NCBI RefSeq assembly: GCF_024347095.1
Contig: NZ_AP024903.1
Location: 248,001-312,000 of the forward strand
Reading direction: 5' to 3'
DNA length: 64,000 nucleotides
DNA from: Vibrio rhizosphaerae
GTDB taxonomy: Bacteria > Pseudomonadota > Gammaproteobacteria > Enterobacterales > Vibrionaceae
How positions within the stretch are numbered: the first letter of the stretch is position 1; the number at the start of each line of letters is the position of its first letter. Both the position numbers and the translations under genes were made by a program. The notes beneath the pieces are model-generated. The model was not told where the DNA came from, ran no database searches, and saw nothing but the letters and a program-made list of their open reading frames with translations. Shown here piece after piece: positions 30,619-40,440 of this stretch.

Positions 30619-31626
30619 TCAGACAATCCACATCCGCTCTTCCGGATCTTTTCTGTTCAGATAATGCGTCGATTGAATCCGGCGAATTGTCCGGCACTTG
30701 CCACGGATGAGCAGGGTTTCGGTGACCGCAATATTTCCCTGACGGGTAACACCATCGAGTAAATCACCTTTGGTTATTCCCGTTGCGGAGAAAATGACGT
30801 TATCACTGCGGACCATATCTTCCATCCTCAGCACTTTCCCGGCTTCAACGCCCATTTGCTGACAACGTTCAATTTCCTGCTGTCCGATTCGGCGGTTTTC
30901 ATCGGTGTCACCTTTGACTTCATGGCGAGGCAGAAGACGACCATGCATATCACCGTCTAAGGCGCGAATTACGGCGGCAGAGACCACGCCTTCCGGTGCG
31001 CCGCCGATACAATACATCACATCGACTTCACTGTTGGGCATACAAGTTAAAATTGAAGCTGCCACGTCACCATCGGGTACGGCAAATACGCGGACACCCC
31101 ATTGTTGCATTTCTGCGATGACTTGTTCATGACGGGGCTTAGCCAAAGTAATGACGACCAGATTATCCAGTGATTTACCTAATGCCTGTGCAACATGTTC
31201 GAGATTTTGTTTGAGGGGTTGATTGAGATCGATACATCCTTTGGCGCCCGGCCCGACAACCAATTTTTCCATATACATATCGGGGGCTTTCAAAAAGCTA
31301 CCTTTTTCCGCTGCTGCCAAGACTGAGAGTGCATTTGACTGTCCCATGGCTGTCATGCGGGTGCCTTCAATCGGATCCACTGCGATATCAACTTCATCGC
31401 CTCCCAAACCGACTTGCTCGCCAATATAAAGCATTGGGGCATCATCAATTTCCCCTTCTCCGATGACAATCTCCCCGGTGATCTCTGTCTTATTCAACAG
31501 ACTCCGCATGACTTCAACAGCTGCGCCATCCGCTGCATTTTTATCACCGCGCCCAAGCCATTTATACCCGGCTAAAGCGGCACCTTCGGTCACTCGGGAA
31601 AAGGCCATTGCTAAATCACGTTTCAT
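30619..31626 (-). CDS. glpX: Class II fructose-1,6-bisphosphatase GlpX
   Basis: Hydrolyses fructose-1,6-bisphosphate in gluconeogenesis (335 aa; E. coli GlpX is 336). Motifs include GRGDKNAADGAAV, GEGEIDDAPMLYIGE, the metal/phosphate signature VDPIEGTRMTAMGQ, PRHEQVIAEM, PDGDVAASI and GGAPEGVVSAAVIRALDGDM. An in-frame ATG at 31677 would add 17 residues, but ATG 31626 has GGAG 6 nt upstream and the conserved start MKRDLAMAFSRVTE. It is convergent with pfkA and so separated by its terminator. It is not in a glpFK operon as in E. coli. Confidence 0.97.
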   Translation of the reverse strand: MKRDLAMAFSRVTEGAALAGYKWLGRGDKNAADGAAVEVMRSLLNKTEITGEIVIGEGEIDDAPMLYIGEQVGLGGDEVDIAVDPIEGTRMTAMGQSNALSVLAAAEKGSFLKAPDMYMEKLVVGPGAKGCIDLNQPLKQNLEHVAQALGKSLDNLVVITLAKPRHEQVIAEMQQWGVRVFAVPDGDVAASILTCMPNSEVDVMYCIGGAPEGVVSAAVIRALDGDMHGRLLPRHEVKGDTDENRRIGQQEIERCQQMGVEAGKVLRMEDMVRSDNVIFSATGITKGDLLDGVTRQGNIAVTETLLIRGKCRTIRRIQSTHYLNRKDPEERMWIV

Positions 31627-31945
31627 GTGAACTCCATCTTGACGGAAAACTGGGAAATTTGCGTCGAATTTTAGCATATCCCGACGAAAACGTTTGCTGA
31701 AATGCTTGTGTATTCTTGCACTTGATCAAAGCGGTCTCAGATCTTCAGCGATATTTCAGGGTCCAAGAAGGGATTGAATGGGCGACGAAGAACAAGCAAA
31801 GTAAGAATCGTGTCAATTCACGTCGGTTTTTTAATCGAATGGTGAAAATATTCAAGATAGAGCGTGTTTCTCCAGCCGTGGCTGAGTAGAATGAACAGCT
31901 AAGTACAATCATCATTGCAAGTGCAGAATCGTAAAGGATATAAGC
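31627..31945. other. Divergent region glpX/zapB
   Basis: 319 bp without a gene. It must hold both promoters; no operator was recognised. AAGGA lies just before the zapB ATG. Confidence 0.4.
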
Positions 31946-32188
31946 ATGTCTTTTGAAGTATTAGAGAAATTAGAAGCCAAAATTCAAACTGCTGTTGATA
32001 CCATCACACTCCTTCAAATGGAGGTCGAAGAATTAAAAGAAGAAAAACAGAAATTGATTGAAGAAGCAACTCAGTTGAAAACCAGCCGTGATGAACTGGA
32101 ACAGCGGGTACAGGATATTCAGCAAGAGCAGACGGCATGGCAGGAACGCATTCGCAATTTGCTGGGTAAGATGGAAGATATGGAGTAA
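31946..32188 (+). CDS. zapB: Cell division protein ZapB
   Basis: Small (80 aa) coiled-coil protein that joins the Z-ring through ZapA and links it to the chromosome terminus via MatP. The whole sequence is a heptad-rich helix ([35 protein letters not shown], and so on), with the conserved N-terminus of ZapB. AAGGA precedes the ATG, and a terminator follows about 65 bp downstream. It is the usual neighbour of glpX in gammaproteobacteria. Confidence 0.95.
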   Translation: MSFEVLEKLEAKIQTAVDTITLLQMEVEELKEEKQKLIEEATQLKTSRDELEQRVQDIQQEQTAWQERIRNLLGKMEDME

Positions 32189-32252
32189 GGCGCAGGACCT
32201 TTTATATCAATACGATTAGGTTCAAGTTTTCTATATCGTCCACGCGATATCA

Positions 32253-32282
32253 AAAAATGCCGACATTTTTGTCGGCATTTTT
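32253..32282. terminator. Bidirectional terminator between zapB and metF
   Basis: AAAAATGCCGACA-TTTT-TGTCGGCATTTTT, a perfect stem with T runs on both strands, between convergent genes. Confidence 0.9.
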
Positions 32283-32305
32283 CATGGGAGAGATGGGGAT
32301 TCGAT

Positions 32306-33223
<918 letters not shown>

Positions 33224-33234
33224 TCAGTCTTAAT

Positions 33235-33266
33235 TGACGTTTAGACGTCTATATGTCTAGATATTC
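33235..33266. promoter_or_regulatory. MetJ operator of metF (four tandem met boxes)
   Basis: Four adjacent 8-bp units, TGACGTTT, AGACGTCT, ATATGTCT and AGATATTC; the second is the exact consensus AGACGTCT. They lie just upstream of metF. Confidence 0.9.
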
Positions 33267-33380
33267 TATTGAATCGTTTTTCATGTCAACAATATAAACA
33301 TGAATATTTTTCACGTTTGTATGAAGGCTTTTCACCTTTCCCCAGTTAGTAACCTTAGTTGAGAAACAAAACTTGAGGAA

Positions 33381-33406
33381 CAAATCAGGAGCCCAAAGGC
33401 TCCTGA
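33381..33406 (-). terminator. Terminator of the metBL operon
   Basis: TCAGGAGCC and GGCTCCTGA form a 9-bp stem around CAAA, followed on the minus strand by TTTG. It lies 30 bp past the metL stop. Confidence 0.7.
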
Positions 33407-33436
33407 ACGATGGAAGGGTAATGATAGTGAGTGGGC

Positions 33437-35848
33437 TTATAACAAGCTGGACAATAGATTAATATCTGACTGGATAGCCCCCGCAGTGACATCCCTTCCG
33501 GCACCGGGGCCGCGAATCACTAACGGATTATCTCTATACCATTTACTTTCAATCGCAAAGATATTATCGCACGGAAGCAGATTGGCTAACGGATGCTCCC
33601 GGTGTAATGCTTCTACGCCGACAGAGGCTTTTCCTGATTTTTCCAAACGAGCGACATAACGCAACACTTTATCTTCCCGCTGTGCTTTGGCCAGACGTTC
33701 AGCCAGCTGGATATCGAGCTGGGCACTTTGATCAAGAAAGTCATCTAAGGAGAGGCATTGCAATTCCTCCGGGACCAGCGATTCGACCGTGACCTGATCG
33801 GGTTCAATATCCAGCCCGGATTCACGCGCCAGAATCACTAGTTTTCTCATGACGTCGGAACCATCCAGATCATTTCTCGGATCCGGTTCGGTTAAGCCTT
33901 GTTGCCAAGCCAGATCAACTAACTCACTGAAAGGCACGGAGCCATCATATTGTTGGAATAGCCAGGACAATGTGCCTGAGAAAATCCCGGAAAGGGCGAC
34001 AATTTCATCGCCGCTTTCCCGCAGATCTCTCACCGTATGATTAATTGGCAGACCCGCGCCAACCGTCGCATTGTAAAACCAGTGACGGCTGATTTTTGCA
34101 AAAGAGTCTTTGACTTGATAGTAGTATTCACTACTGGAAGAGCCTGCGACCTTGTTGGCGGAAATCAGATGCATTCCTTGCTCTGCAATCTGAATATACT
34201 GTGAAGCGAGTTCAGCACTGGCTGTCACATCCAGCACAATCACATCATCATAGCCGCGGATTTGTCCTAGCTTGAACAGCCATTCCTGCCCATCATTCGG
34301 GACGGATTCTTCAATAAAATGGGCTTCGACTTTTGTCGGGTCAATCCCTTGTTCATCAAACCAGTAGGTCTGACTATCAATGACTGCAACCAGTTCAAAA
34401 TTCATCCCGCGACGTTTTTCCAGCTCGGCTTTCTGCTCTGTAAACAGCTTAAGCCAGCTCGAACCGATATTGCCTTTGCCACAGAGAGCGAGTGCGACAC
34501 GTTTCTGTGCCTGAAACAGATGGGTATGCAGTTGATTCACAAACGTATCTACGGGAGTCTGACGAAGTATCGCAACCAGACTTAATTCTGATTCAGATTC
34601 GCACAGGAACTCAATCGGAGCCTGTTTGAGCTGCTGATAAAAGCCAAAACAGTGGTTCGCATTCTTAGTCACACCTGCACCGACAGCTGCGACGAGTGAA
34701 TAACCTTCTTTGAGGCGGATTTCGGCTTCAATCGCTGCATCTTGCAAATAAGATAAAGCACCAGACGCAATTTCAGCCGTGTAAGCAAGCTGGATGCGAT
34801 ACTGGTCATCCTGTTTGTCATAAGCAAGTGGTGTAAGCTGGGCTCGTTTGAGCTGCTCGATCACTTGTTTGTATAACCGCTGGAAATCGTGTCCGCGTGA
34901 GAAACTGAGTTCAATCAGCAAGACTTCATCCAGAGAGGTAATAATTTTGGCTCCCCGTCCTGAAGCAAGCACTCGTTCGATATGGGTTGAGCCGGCTTCA
35001 GGGTCGTAACTACACCGGAGGTGCAGATCTATCGCACTTTGTGCGACAGGCTGTAATGTTCGACTGTGTAGGACCGGTGCGGCAAGGCGCGCCAGTTCGC
35101 TGGCTTCATCCAGACGAAGTAACGGCAACAGACAGGCATCGGAGACAATTCTGGGGTCAGCACTGTAGACACCGGCGACATCACTCCAGATGGTTACCCG
35201 TTCGACTTCTGCCAGTGCACCAATGATGGTCGCCGAGTAATCGGAACCATTGCGTCCCAGCAGCACGGTTTCACCGGCTTCATCTTGTGCGATAAAGCCC
35301 GTGATCACGATCCGCTGATGACCGTGTTGCGCCAGAATTTCTTTGAGCAGCGGATAAGACTGAGCCCGGTCGATTTCCGGTTGTGTCTCCCGGTGAGCGC
35401 GTAAAAAGGCTCTGGCATCTTGTGCAATCGCCATTAATCCTTGCTGATTGAGTAGTGCGGCCATTAAACGAGATGACCACATCTCACCATGAGCCTGCAC
35501 AAATGCCTGTTGAGCCGCTGTCAGTGGGGCGGTGAGTTTTGCAAGGGTCATGCACTCATCACCGAGCCGGTTCGTCAATGCCTGAGCGGCTTCGCCTTCG
35601 AGCAATTCGGTAATCAACTGACGTTGAAATTGTTGGATTTGAGCCAAAATTTCTTGAGCCTGCTGCGGTGCAACCGTGAGATTTTCAATAAAAGCAATGA
35701 GTTGATTGGTTGTTTTGCCTGCGGCAGAAACCACAACCAGATCGTGACTTTGCGAGTACTCTTTGAGGATGTGAGCAACGCGGCGATAACATGCCGGATC
35801 AGCCAGACTACTTCCTCCGAATTTATGGAGGTGGCGTACGGTGGTCAT
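33437..35848 (-). CDS. metL: Bifunctional aspartokinase II/homoserine dehydrogenase II
   Basis: Catalyses the first and third steps from aspartate to homoserine (803 aa). The aspartokinase domain (about 1-460) shows HLHKFGGSSLADPACYRRV, VITGFIAQDEAGETVLLGRNGSDYSA in pieces and VWSDVAGVYSADPRIV-like TIWSDVAGVYSADPR. The homoserine dehydrogenase domain has the dinucleotide loop ALCGKGNIGSSWL, SANKVAGSSSSEYY, NATVGAGLPI and SGIFSGTLSWLF, and GVTEPDPRNDLDG-like GLTEPDPRNDL. I chose ATG 35848 (GGAG 8 nt upstream); it shares one base with the metB stop (TGATG), giving coupled translation. MetL is normally insensitive to threonine and repressed by methionine. Confidence 0.97.
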   Translation of the reverse strand: MTTVRHLHKFGGSSLADPACYRRVAHILKEYSQSHDLVVVSAAGKTTNQLIAFIENLTVAPQQAQEILAQIQQFQRQLITELLEGEAAQALTNRLGDECMTLAKLTAPLTAAQQAFVQAHGEMWSSRLMAALLNQQGLMAIAQDARAFLRAHRETQPEIDRAQSYPLLKEILAQHGHQRIVITGFIAQDEAGETVLLGRNGSDYSATIIGALAEVERVTIWSDVAGVYSADPRIVSDACLLPLLRLDEASELARLAAPVLHSRTLQPVAQSAIDLHLRCSYDPEAGSTHIERVLASGRGAKIITSLDEVLLIELSFSRGHDFQRLYKQVIEQLKRAQLTPLAYDKQDDQYRIQLAYTAEIASGALSYLQDAAIEAEIRLKEGYSLVAAVGAGVTKNANHCFGFYQQLKQAPIEFLCESESELSLVAILRQTPVDTFVNQLHTHLFQAQKRVALALCGKGNIGSSWLKLFTEQKAELEKRRGMNFELVAVIDSQTYWFDEQGIDPTKVEAHFIEESVPNDGQEWLFKLGQIRGYDDVIVLDVTASAELASQYIQIAEQGMHLISANKVAGSSSSEYYYQVKDSFAKISRHWFYNATVGAGLPINHTVRDLRESGDEIVALSGIFSGTLSWLFQQYDGSVPFSELVDLAWQQGLTEPDPRNDLDGSDVMRKLVILARESGLDIEPDQVTVESLVPEELQCLSLDDFLDQSAQLDIQLAERLAKAQREDKVLRYVARLEKSGKASVGVEALHREHPLANLLPCDNIFAIESKWYRDNPLVIRGPGAGRDVTAGAIQSDINLLSSLL

Positions 35849-37014
35849 CAACGATTCTCCTTTACCCAATTCAGGGATTGATCCAGATCGGCAATCAAGT
35901 CATCAGCATCTTCTAAGCCGACTGATAGCCGTAATAGTTGTAGCGAAATTCCCGCTTTGTGGAGCGCTTCCTCACCCATCGCACGATGAGTCATCGTCGC
36001 CGGGTGGCAAATTAAACTTTCGACACCACCGAGTGATTCCGCTAATGAAAACAGCTTGAGCCGGCTGACAAATTGTTGCAACTCTTCATAGCTCCCTGCA
36101 AATTCAAAACTAAGCATCGAACCAAAGCCACTTTGCTGCTTTTTCGCAATCTCATGACCGGGATGAGTCGGTAAGCTTGGGTGGTAAATGGTCCCGATGA
36201 GAGGGTGGGACTGCAAGTACGCGAGTATTTTCAGCGAGTTTTCTTCATGGCAACGCATTCTCGGACTCAAGGTACGAAGCCCTCTGAGCGTCATATAACT
36301 ATCGAATGGTGTGCCGGAAGCACCGATACAGTTGGCCCACCAGGAAAGCTGTTCTGCGTGTTCTTTACTGTGACTGATGATGACGCCGCCAATCACATCG
36401 GAGTGGCCATTGATGTATTTGGTCGTAGAATGGATCACAAAGTCAGCACCCAAAGATATTGGCTGTTGGTAGACCGGAGTCAGGAAAGTATTGTCCACGG
36501 CAACTAAAGCACCAACCTGTTTGGCCTGTTGGCAGATTTTTTGAATATCGACGACGCGAACCAGCGGGTTCGATGGGGTTTCCAGCAAAATGAGTTTTGG
36601 TTTCTGGGCCAGAGCCTCAGTCAGTGCAACCTCGTCACATTGATCGACGAATAACACCCGAAAGTCGCCTTTGTTGGCTCGGGTATTGAATAAACGATAG
36701 GTGCCACCATAACAATCATTAGGTGCGACAATGAGATCATCAGGGCCGATAAAAGTAGAGACCCAGAGGTTGAGCGCGGATGTCCCGCAATTGGTAATGA
36801 CGGCACCCTGACCGCCTTCCAGCTCGTACAGTGCCTGTTCCAGAAGTCCGCGGTTCGGATTACCGGAACGGGTATAGTCATACTGAGGGACTTCTCCGAA
36901 TGCCGGAAATCCATAATTCGTTGAGAGATAAATCGGCGGAACGACAGCATGGTACTGCGTGTCTGACTCAATACCCGTTCTAACGGCGATAGTTGCAGGT
37001 TTGCGAGTGCTCAT
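35848..37014 (-). CDS. metB: Cystathionine gamma-synthase
   Basis: PLP enzyme (388 aa) that joins O-succinylhomoserine and cysteine to cystathionine. The pyridoxal lysine is in HSTTKYINGHSDVIGG near residue 200. Other blocks are YDYTRSGNPNRGLLEQAL, GGQGAVITNCGTSALNLW, ETPSNPLVRVVDI and AESLGGVESLICHPATMTH. ATG 37014 follows AAGGAATCAC and gives the E. coli-like start MSTRKPATIAVRTG; an in-frame ATG at 37095 would add 27 unconserved residues. The gene is divergent from metJ and shares its operator. It is the first gene of the metBL operon. Confidence 0.97.
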   Translation of the reverse strand: MSTRKPATIAVRTGIESDTQYHAVVPPIYLSTNYGFPAFGEVPQYDYTRSGNPNRGLLEQALYELEGGQGAVITNCGTSALNLWVSTFIGPDDLIVAPNDCYGGTYRLFNTRANKGDFRVLFVDQCDEVALTEALAQKPKLILLETPSNPLVRVVDIQKICQQAKQVGALVAVDNTFLTPVYQQPISLGADFVIHSTTKYINGHSDVIGGVIISHSKEHAEQLSWWANCIGASGTPFDSYMTLRGLRTLSPRMRCHEENSLKILAYLQSHPLIGTIYHPSLPTHPGHEIAKKQQSGFGSMLSFEFAGSYEELQQFVSRLKLFSLAESLGGVESLICHPATMTHRAMGEEALHKAGISLQLLRLSVGLEDADDLIADLDQSLNWVKENR

Positions 37015-37113
37015 ATGTGATTCCTTTCTACTTGGTGACAGGTGGCGTTCATGACTGACAGCCTCAACCAACACGGATTGAGTGTGGTTGCTCACTCTAC
37101 TGATTTTTCAATA

Positions 37114-37145
37114 AGACGTCAATACTTCCAGACGTCTATATGTCT
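37114..37145. promoter_or_regulatory. MetJ operator of metB/metJ (four tandem met boxes)
   Basis: Adjacent 8-bp units AGACGTCA, ATACTTCC, AGACGTCT and ATATGTCT in the metB-metJ divergent region. Two units match the consensus at seven or more positions. This implies MetJ repression of metBL and autorepression of metJ. Confidence 0.9.
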
Positions 37146-37227
37146 TTGCTTATAGCAGTAAATAAAGCTAAAATTAACACCTACTTTTTTTGATAATAAT
37201 GATGGATTCCGGCAATGAGGGGAAGCA

Positions 37228-37545
37228 ATGGCTGATTGGAATGGTGAATATATAAGTCCTTATGCTGAACATGGTAAGAAAAACGAGCAGGTCAAGAAAA
37301 TTACGGTTTCTATCCCGTTGAAAGTTCTTAAAGTATTGACGGATGAACGGACCAGACGCCAGATCAATAACTTACGTCATGCAACAAACAGTGAGCTTTT
37401 GTGTGAAGCATTTCTACATGCCTATACCGGGCAGCCTTTGCCGACGGATGAAGATTTGCGTAAAGATCGTCCGGATGATATTCCGACCGAAGCAAAAGCC
37501 ATGATGACCGCAATGGGCATTGAATTTGAATCTTATGATGAGTAA
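37228..37545 (+). CDS. metJ: Methionine repressor MetJ
   Basis: Ribbon-helix-helix repressor (105 aa) that uses S-adenosylmethionine as corepressor. The DNA-binding beta strand is [40 protein letters not shown] in pieces, nearly identical to E. coli, and the C-terminus is [20 protein letters not shown] precedes the ATG. It diverges from metB over four met boxes, as in enterics. Confidence 0.98.
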   Translation: MADWNGEYISPYAEHGKKNEQVKKITVSIPLKVLKVLTDERTRRQINNLRHATNSELLCEAFLHAYTGQPLPTDEDLRKDRPDDIPTEAKAMMTAMGIEFESYDE

Positions 37546-37637
37546 TCCGCGGTATTTTCTCGAAAGGAAGTCATGTAACTAACACAGAGTGACTTCCTGA
37601 GATGAGCAGAAGCGTCTTGAGCAGAAGGAACGTCGGT

Positions 37638-38288
37638 ATGATTTATGTGCATTACCTTGAGCAGTCCCGGGCCATACGTGTGGTTTGGCTGTTGGAAGCG
37701 CTCGGGCTCGAATATGAAGTTGTTCATTATGGCAGGGACCCGAAAACTTGGGGGGCACCAGATGCTCTGAAATCCATTCATCCGTTAGGTAAGTCACCGA
37801 CGATTGTTGACGGCGAACAGACGATTGCCGAGTCGGGTGCCATTATTGAATATCTGATCGATGCCTACGATCACCAACATCGTTTCCGGCCTGAGTCGGG
37901 TCAGGCATTACTGGATTATCGTTACTGGTTACATGCCGCTGAAGGCTCGTTCATGATGTGGTTGGTGATGCGGCTGATCTTTATCAAATCAAGAGAAAAG
38001 CTCCCATTCTTGTTGCGTCCGTTGATTGGTTCCTTCCTCAATAAGATGGATCAGATAGTCATTGAGCCTCGCGTTTCTACTTTTTTACGTTATATCGATG
38101 ACACGCTAGCGCAGCGAACATGGTTTACCGGAGAGCAGCTTAGCGGTGCTGATTTTCAGATGAGTCTGGTATTACAGCTAGCCGACATGCGGGCCGATCT
38201 ATCTTCTTATCCGAACATTCAACGTTATCTTAAACAGGTGGCTCAACTGGAGAGTTATCAGCAAGCCTTGCAAAATATCCCAGCCTGA
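37638..38288 (+). CDS. Glutathione S-transferase family protein
   Basis: Cytosolic transferase-like protein of 216 aa. An N-terminal thioredoxin-like domain (about 1-78) contains YLEQSRAIRVVWLLEALGLEYEVVHY, here in pieces, and the cis-Pro/Ser-binding PTIVDGEQTIAESGAIIEYL typical of GSTs. The all-helical C-terminal domain has WFTGEQLSGADFQMSLVLQLADMR. ATG 37638 follows AAGGA; the in-frame ATG at 37602 would add 12 unconserved residues. It lies downstream of metJ in the same direction but is not known to be part of the Met regulon. Substrate is unknown. Confidence 0.9.
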   Translation: MIYVHYLEQSRAIRVVWLLEALGLEYEVVHYGRDPKTWGAPDALKSIHPLGKSPTIVDGEQTIAESGAIIEYLIDAYDHQHRFRPESGQALLDYRYWLHAAEGSFMMWLVMRLIFIKSREKLPFLLRPLIGSFLNKMDQIVIEPRVSTFLRYIDDTLAQRTWFTGEQLSGADFQMSLVLQLADMRADLSSYPNIQRYLKQVAQLESYQQALQNIPA

Positions 38289-38311
38289 ACCGATAGATTA
38301 AAAGCAAAATG

Positions 38312-38346
38312 AAGAAAGAGGAGACACTGGGTGTCTCCTCTTTCTT
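38312..38346. terminator. Bidirectional terminator between the GST and malic enzyme genes
   Basis: AAGAAAGAGGAGACAC-TGG-GTGTCTCCTCTTTCTT, a perfect 16-bp stem between convergent genes. Confidence 0.9.
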
Positions 38347-38370
38347 GTACTGTGGATTAAGTGTGTTGCC

Positions 38371-39648
38371 TTAATCCTGCATGTAACCTTCAGGCATTGA
38401 AATTCGGGCAACGCCTGAGTCAACGGCTGCTTGAGCTACGGCTCTGGCTACCCGGGGCAGCAGGCGAGGATCCATCGGTTTGGGAATGATGTACTCGGGG
38501 CCGAATGAAAGGCTATCGACACTGGCCGCTTTTAAGACTTCTGCCGGTACTGCTTCTTTTGCAAGCTGACGAATCGCTTCAACCGCTGCTATTTTCATTT
38601 CATCGTTAATTTCGCTCGCCCGAATATCCAAGGCACCACGGAAGATGAACGGGAAGCACAGAACGTTATTGACCTGATTTGGGTAGTCAGAACGACCTGT
38701 TCCCATGATCAAATCGTTGCGAACTTGATAAGCCAGCTCCGGTTTAATTTCTGGATCTGGATTTGAGCAGGCAAAGACAATCGGTTTTTCTGCCATGAGG
38801 GCTAATGCTTCCGGTGGCAGCAGATTTGGACCTGAAACGCCAAGGAATAAATCAGCATCCTGAATCACATCTTCCAGCGTTCTCTTATCCGTATTATTGG
38901 CAAATAACTGTTTGTATTCGTTCAGATCATCACGACGAGTGTGAATCACCCCTTTACGATCAAGCATATAGATTTTTTCACGCATGGCCCCGCATTTGAT
39001 CAGCAGTTCCATACAGGCAACGGCAGCTGCGCCGGCACCCAGACAAACGATCGTACACTCTTTCAGATCTTTGCCCTGAAGTTCAATGGCATTGAGCATT
39101 CCTGCCGCAGTGACAATGGCTGTGCCGTGCTGGTCATCGTGGAATACTGGTACATCACAACGTTCGATAAGACGCCGTTCGATTTCAAAACAATCCGGTG
39201 CCTTGATATCTTCCAGATTAATGCCACCAAACGTATCGGCAATATTCGCAACCGTCTCGACGAACTCATCGATAGTACGGTGTTTCACTTGAATGTCGAA
39301 TGAATCAAGGCCGGCGAATCGTTTGAAAAGCAATGCTTTTCCTTCCATCACCGGTTTAGATGCCATTGGCCCTAGATTGCCGAGTCCAAGGATCGCTGTT
39401 CCGTTAGAGATAACGGCAACGGTGTTTCCTTTTGCGGTGTATTTGTAAATATTATCGACATCCTGCGCAATCTCACGAACAGGCTCGGCAACGCCGGGGC
39501 TATAGGCTAAAGCCAGATCTGCAGCGGTATCAGCTGGCTTGGTGAGGGTGACTGCAATTTTTCCTGCAGTCGGAATGGCGTGATAATCCAAAGCTTTCTG
39601 GCGAAATGCTTCTTCGGGGGTTAAATCTTGGTGATTATCTTCAGACAT
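38371..39648 (-). CDS. Malic enzyme (malate dehydrogenase, decarboxylating), short form
   Basis: Converts malate to pyruvate and CO2 with NAD(P)+ (425 aa). Motifs are [35 protein letters not shown] (in pieces; substrate region), [29 protein letters not shown] with the metal Asp pair, the nucleotide fold [16 protein letters not shown] and [13 protein letters not shown]. It corresponds to the N-terminal catalytic half of E. coli MaeB (759 aa) but lacks the C-terminal phosphotransacetylase-like domain. Short forms are common in Vibrio. NADP or NAD preference cannot be settled by eye. Monocistronic. Confidence 0.93.
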   Translation of the reverse strand: MSEDNHQDLTPEEAFRQKALDYHAIPTAGKIAVTLTKPADTAADLALAYSPGVAEPVREIAQDVDNIYKYTAKGNTVAVISNGTAILGLGNLGPMASKPVMEGKALLFKRFAGLDSFDIQVKHRTIDEFVETVANIADTFGGINLEDIKAPDCFEIERRLIERCDVPVFHDDQHGTAIVTAAGMLNAIELQGKDLKECTIVCLGAGAAAVACMELLIKCGAMREKIYMLDRKGVIHTRRDDLNEYKQLFANNTDKRTLEDVIQDADLFLGVSGPNLLPPEALALMAEKPIVFACSNPDPEIKPELAYQVRNDLIMGTGRSDYPNQVNNVLCFPFIFRGALDIRASEINDEMKIAAVEAIRQLAKEAVPAEVLKAASVDSLSFGPEYIIPKPMDPRLLPRVARAVAQAAVDSGVARISMPEGYMQD

Positions 39649-39918
39649 AAGGGTCGCGTCTCGTTGTAATGTTGATCGGAAAAGTTACAGGGAAAGAGAC
39701 ATCATTCTAATGGATGTGAGGGGATCTGCCTAGGCACTCATGGCATTATGTATTTAAAAATCACATAAATATGGAGAGGTTGGAGGAGTTTATGCTGATA
39801 TATTCTGTTTTATGCAACGATTACATTGATATTGGCAAATCAGTACTATATCGATAGGTCATGATGACTGACGGCAATAAGGTTGGTATCAGGAGTGTGG
39901 GGATGGGTTTGGGAAAAT
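39649..39918. other. Intergenic region upstream of the malic enzyme gene
   Basis: About 270 bp between the malic-enzyme start and the rpmE terminator. It holds the malic-enzyme promoter; no gene or recognisable operator. Confidence 0.4.
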
Positions 39919-39946
39919 AAAAAGGACACCTGCTGGTGTCCTTTTT
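39919..39946 (-). terminator. Terminator of rpmE
   Basis: AAAAAGGACACC-TGCT-GGTGTCCTTTTT, a perfect stem with T runs on the minus strand, 22 bp past the rpmE stop. Confidence 0.9.
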
Positions 39947-39967
39947 AAAATTCTCAGTGAAGAGAAA

Positions 39968-40189
39968 TTATTTTTTACCGCTGCTCAGCGCGCCGAAACG
40001 CTTGTTGAAGCGATCTACACGACCACCGGTATCAACGATACGTTGTTTACCAGTATAGAATGGGTGACATTTGTCACAAACATCCAAGTGCAGAGAATCT
40101 TTGTCCAGTGTTGATCTGAATTCGAAAGCGTTGCCGCAAGAACAGGTTGCGCTTACAACTTTGTATTCTGGATGGATACCAGTTTTCAT
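39968..40189 (-). CDS. rpmE: 50S ribosomal protein L31 (zinc-ribbon form)
   Basis: Large-subunit protein of 73 aa. It begins [20 protein letters not shown] and has the zinc ligands Cys16, Cys18, Cys37 and Cys40 ([15 protein letters not shown]), so it is the zinc-containing form and not the YkgM-type paralogue. The end [10 protein letters not shown] is typical. It is monocistronic, divergent from priA. Confidence 0.97.
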   Translation of the reverse strand: MKTGIHPEYKVVSATCSCGNAFEFRSTLDKDSLHLDVCDKCHPFYTGKQRIVDTGGRVDRFNKRFGALSSGKK

Positions 40190-40440
40190 GGGAGAACCTC
40201 AAAAATCGGGCCATGTCGCTATCCGGATCGTTGCCGGACACCACATGTCAGTTAATCATATCGTCTTACATCGGTTGTGATACGGGTATCCGCATCATCA
40301 AGGCGCGCTATATTAAAGAATCCATGAGCGGGGATCAACTAGTTTTGCTGTTATTTTCACCATTCTCATTGCTGCCTCGAATTTCACCGTCGCTTCGATT
40401 AGACTGTGGTCCATGATTTTTACATCTGATGTTCAGTGAT

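Noticed and set aside
37565..37596. GGAAGTCA...TGACTTCC inverted repeat after metJ
   Set aside because: Only 8 bp with a 16-nt loop and no U tract; it may be chance.
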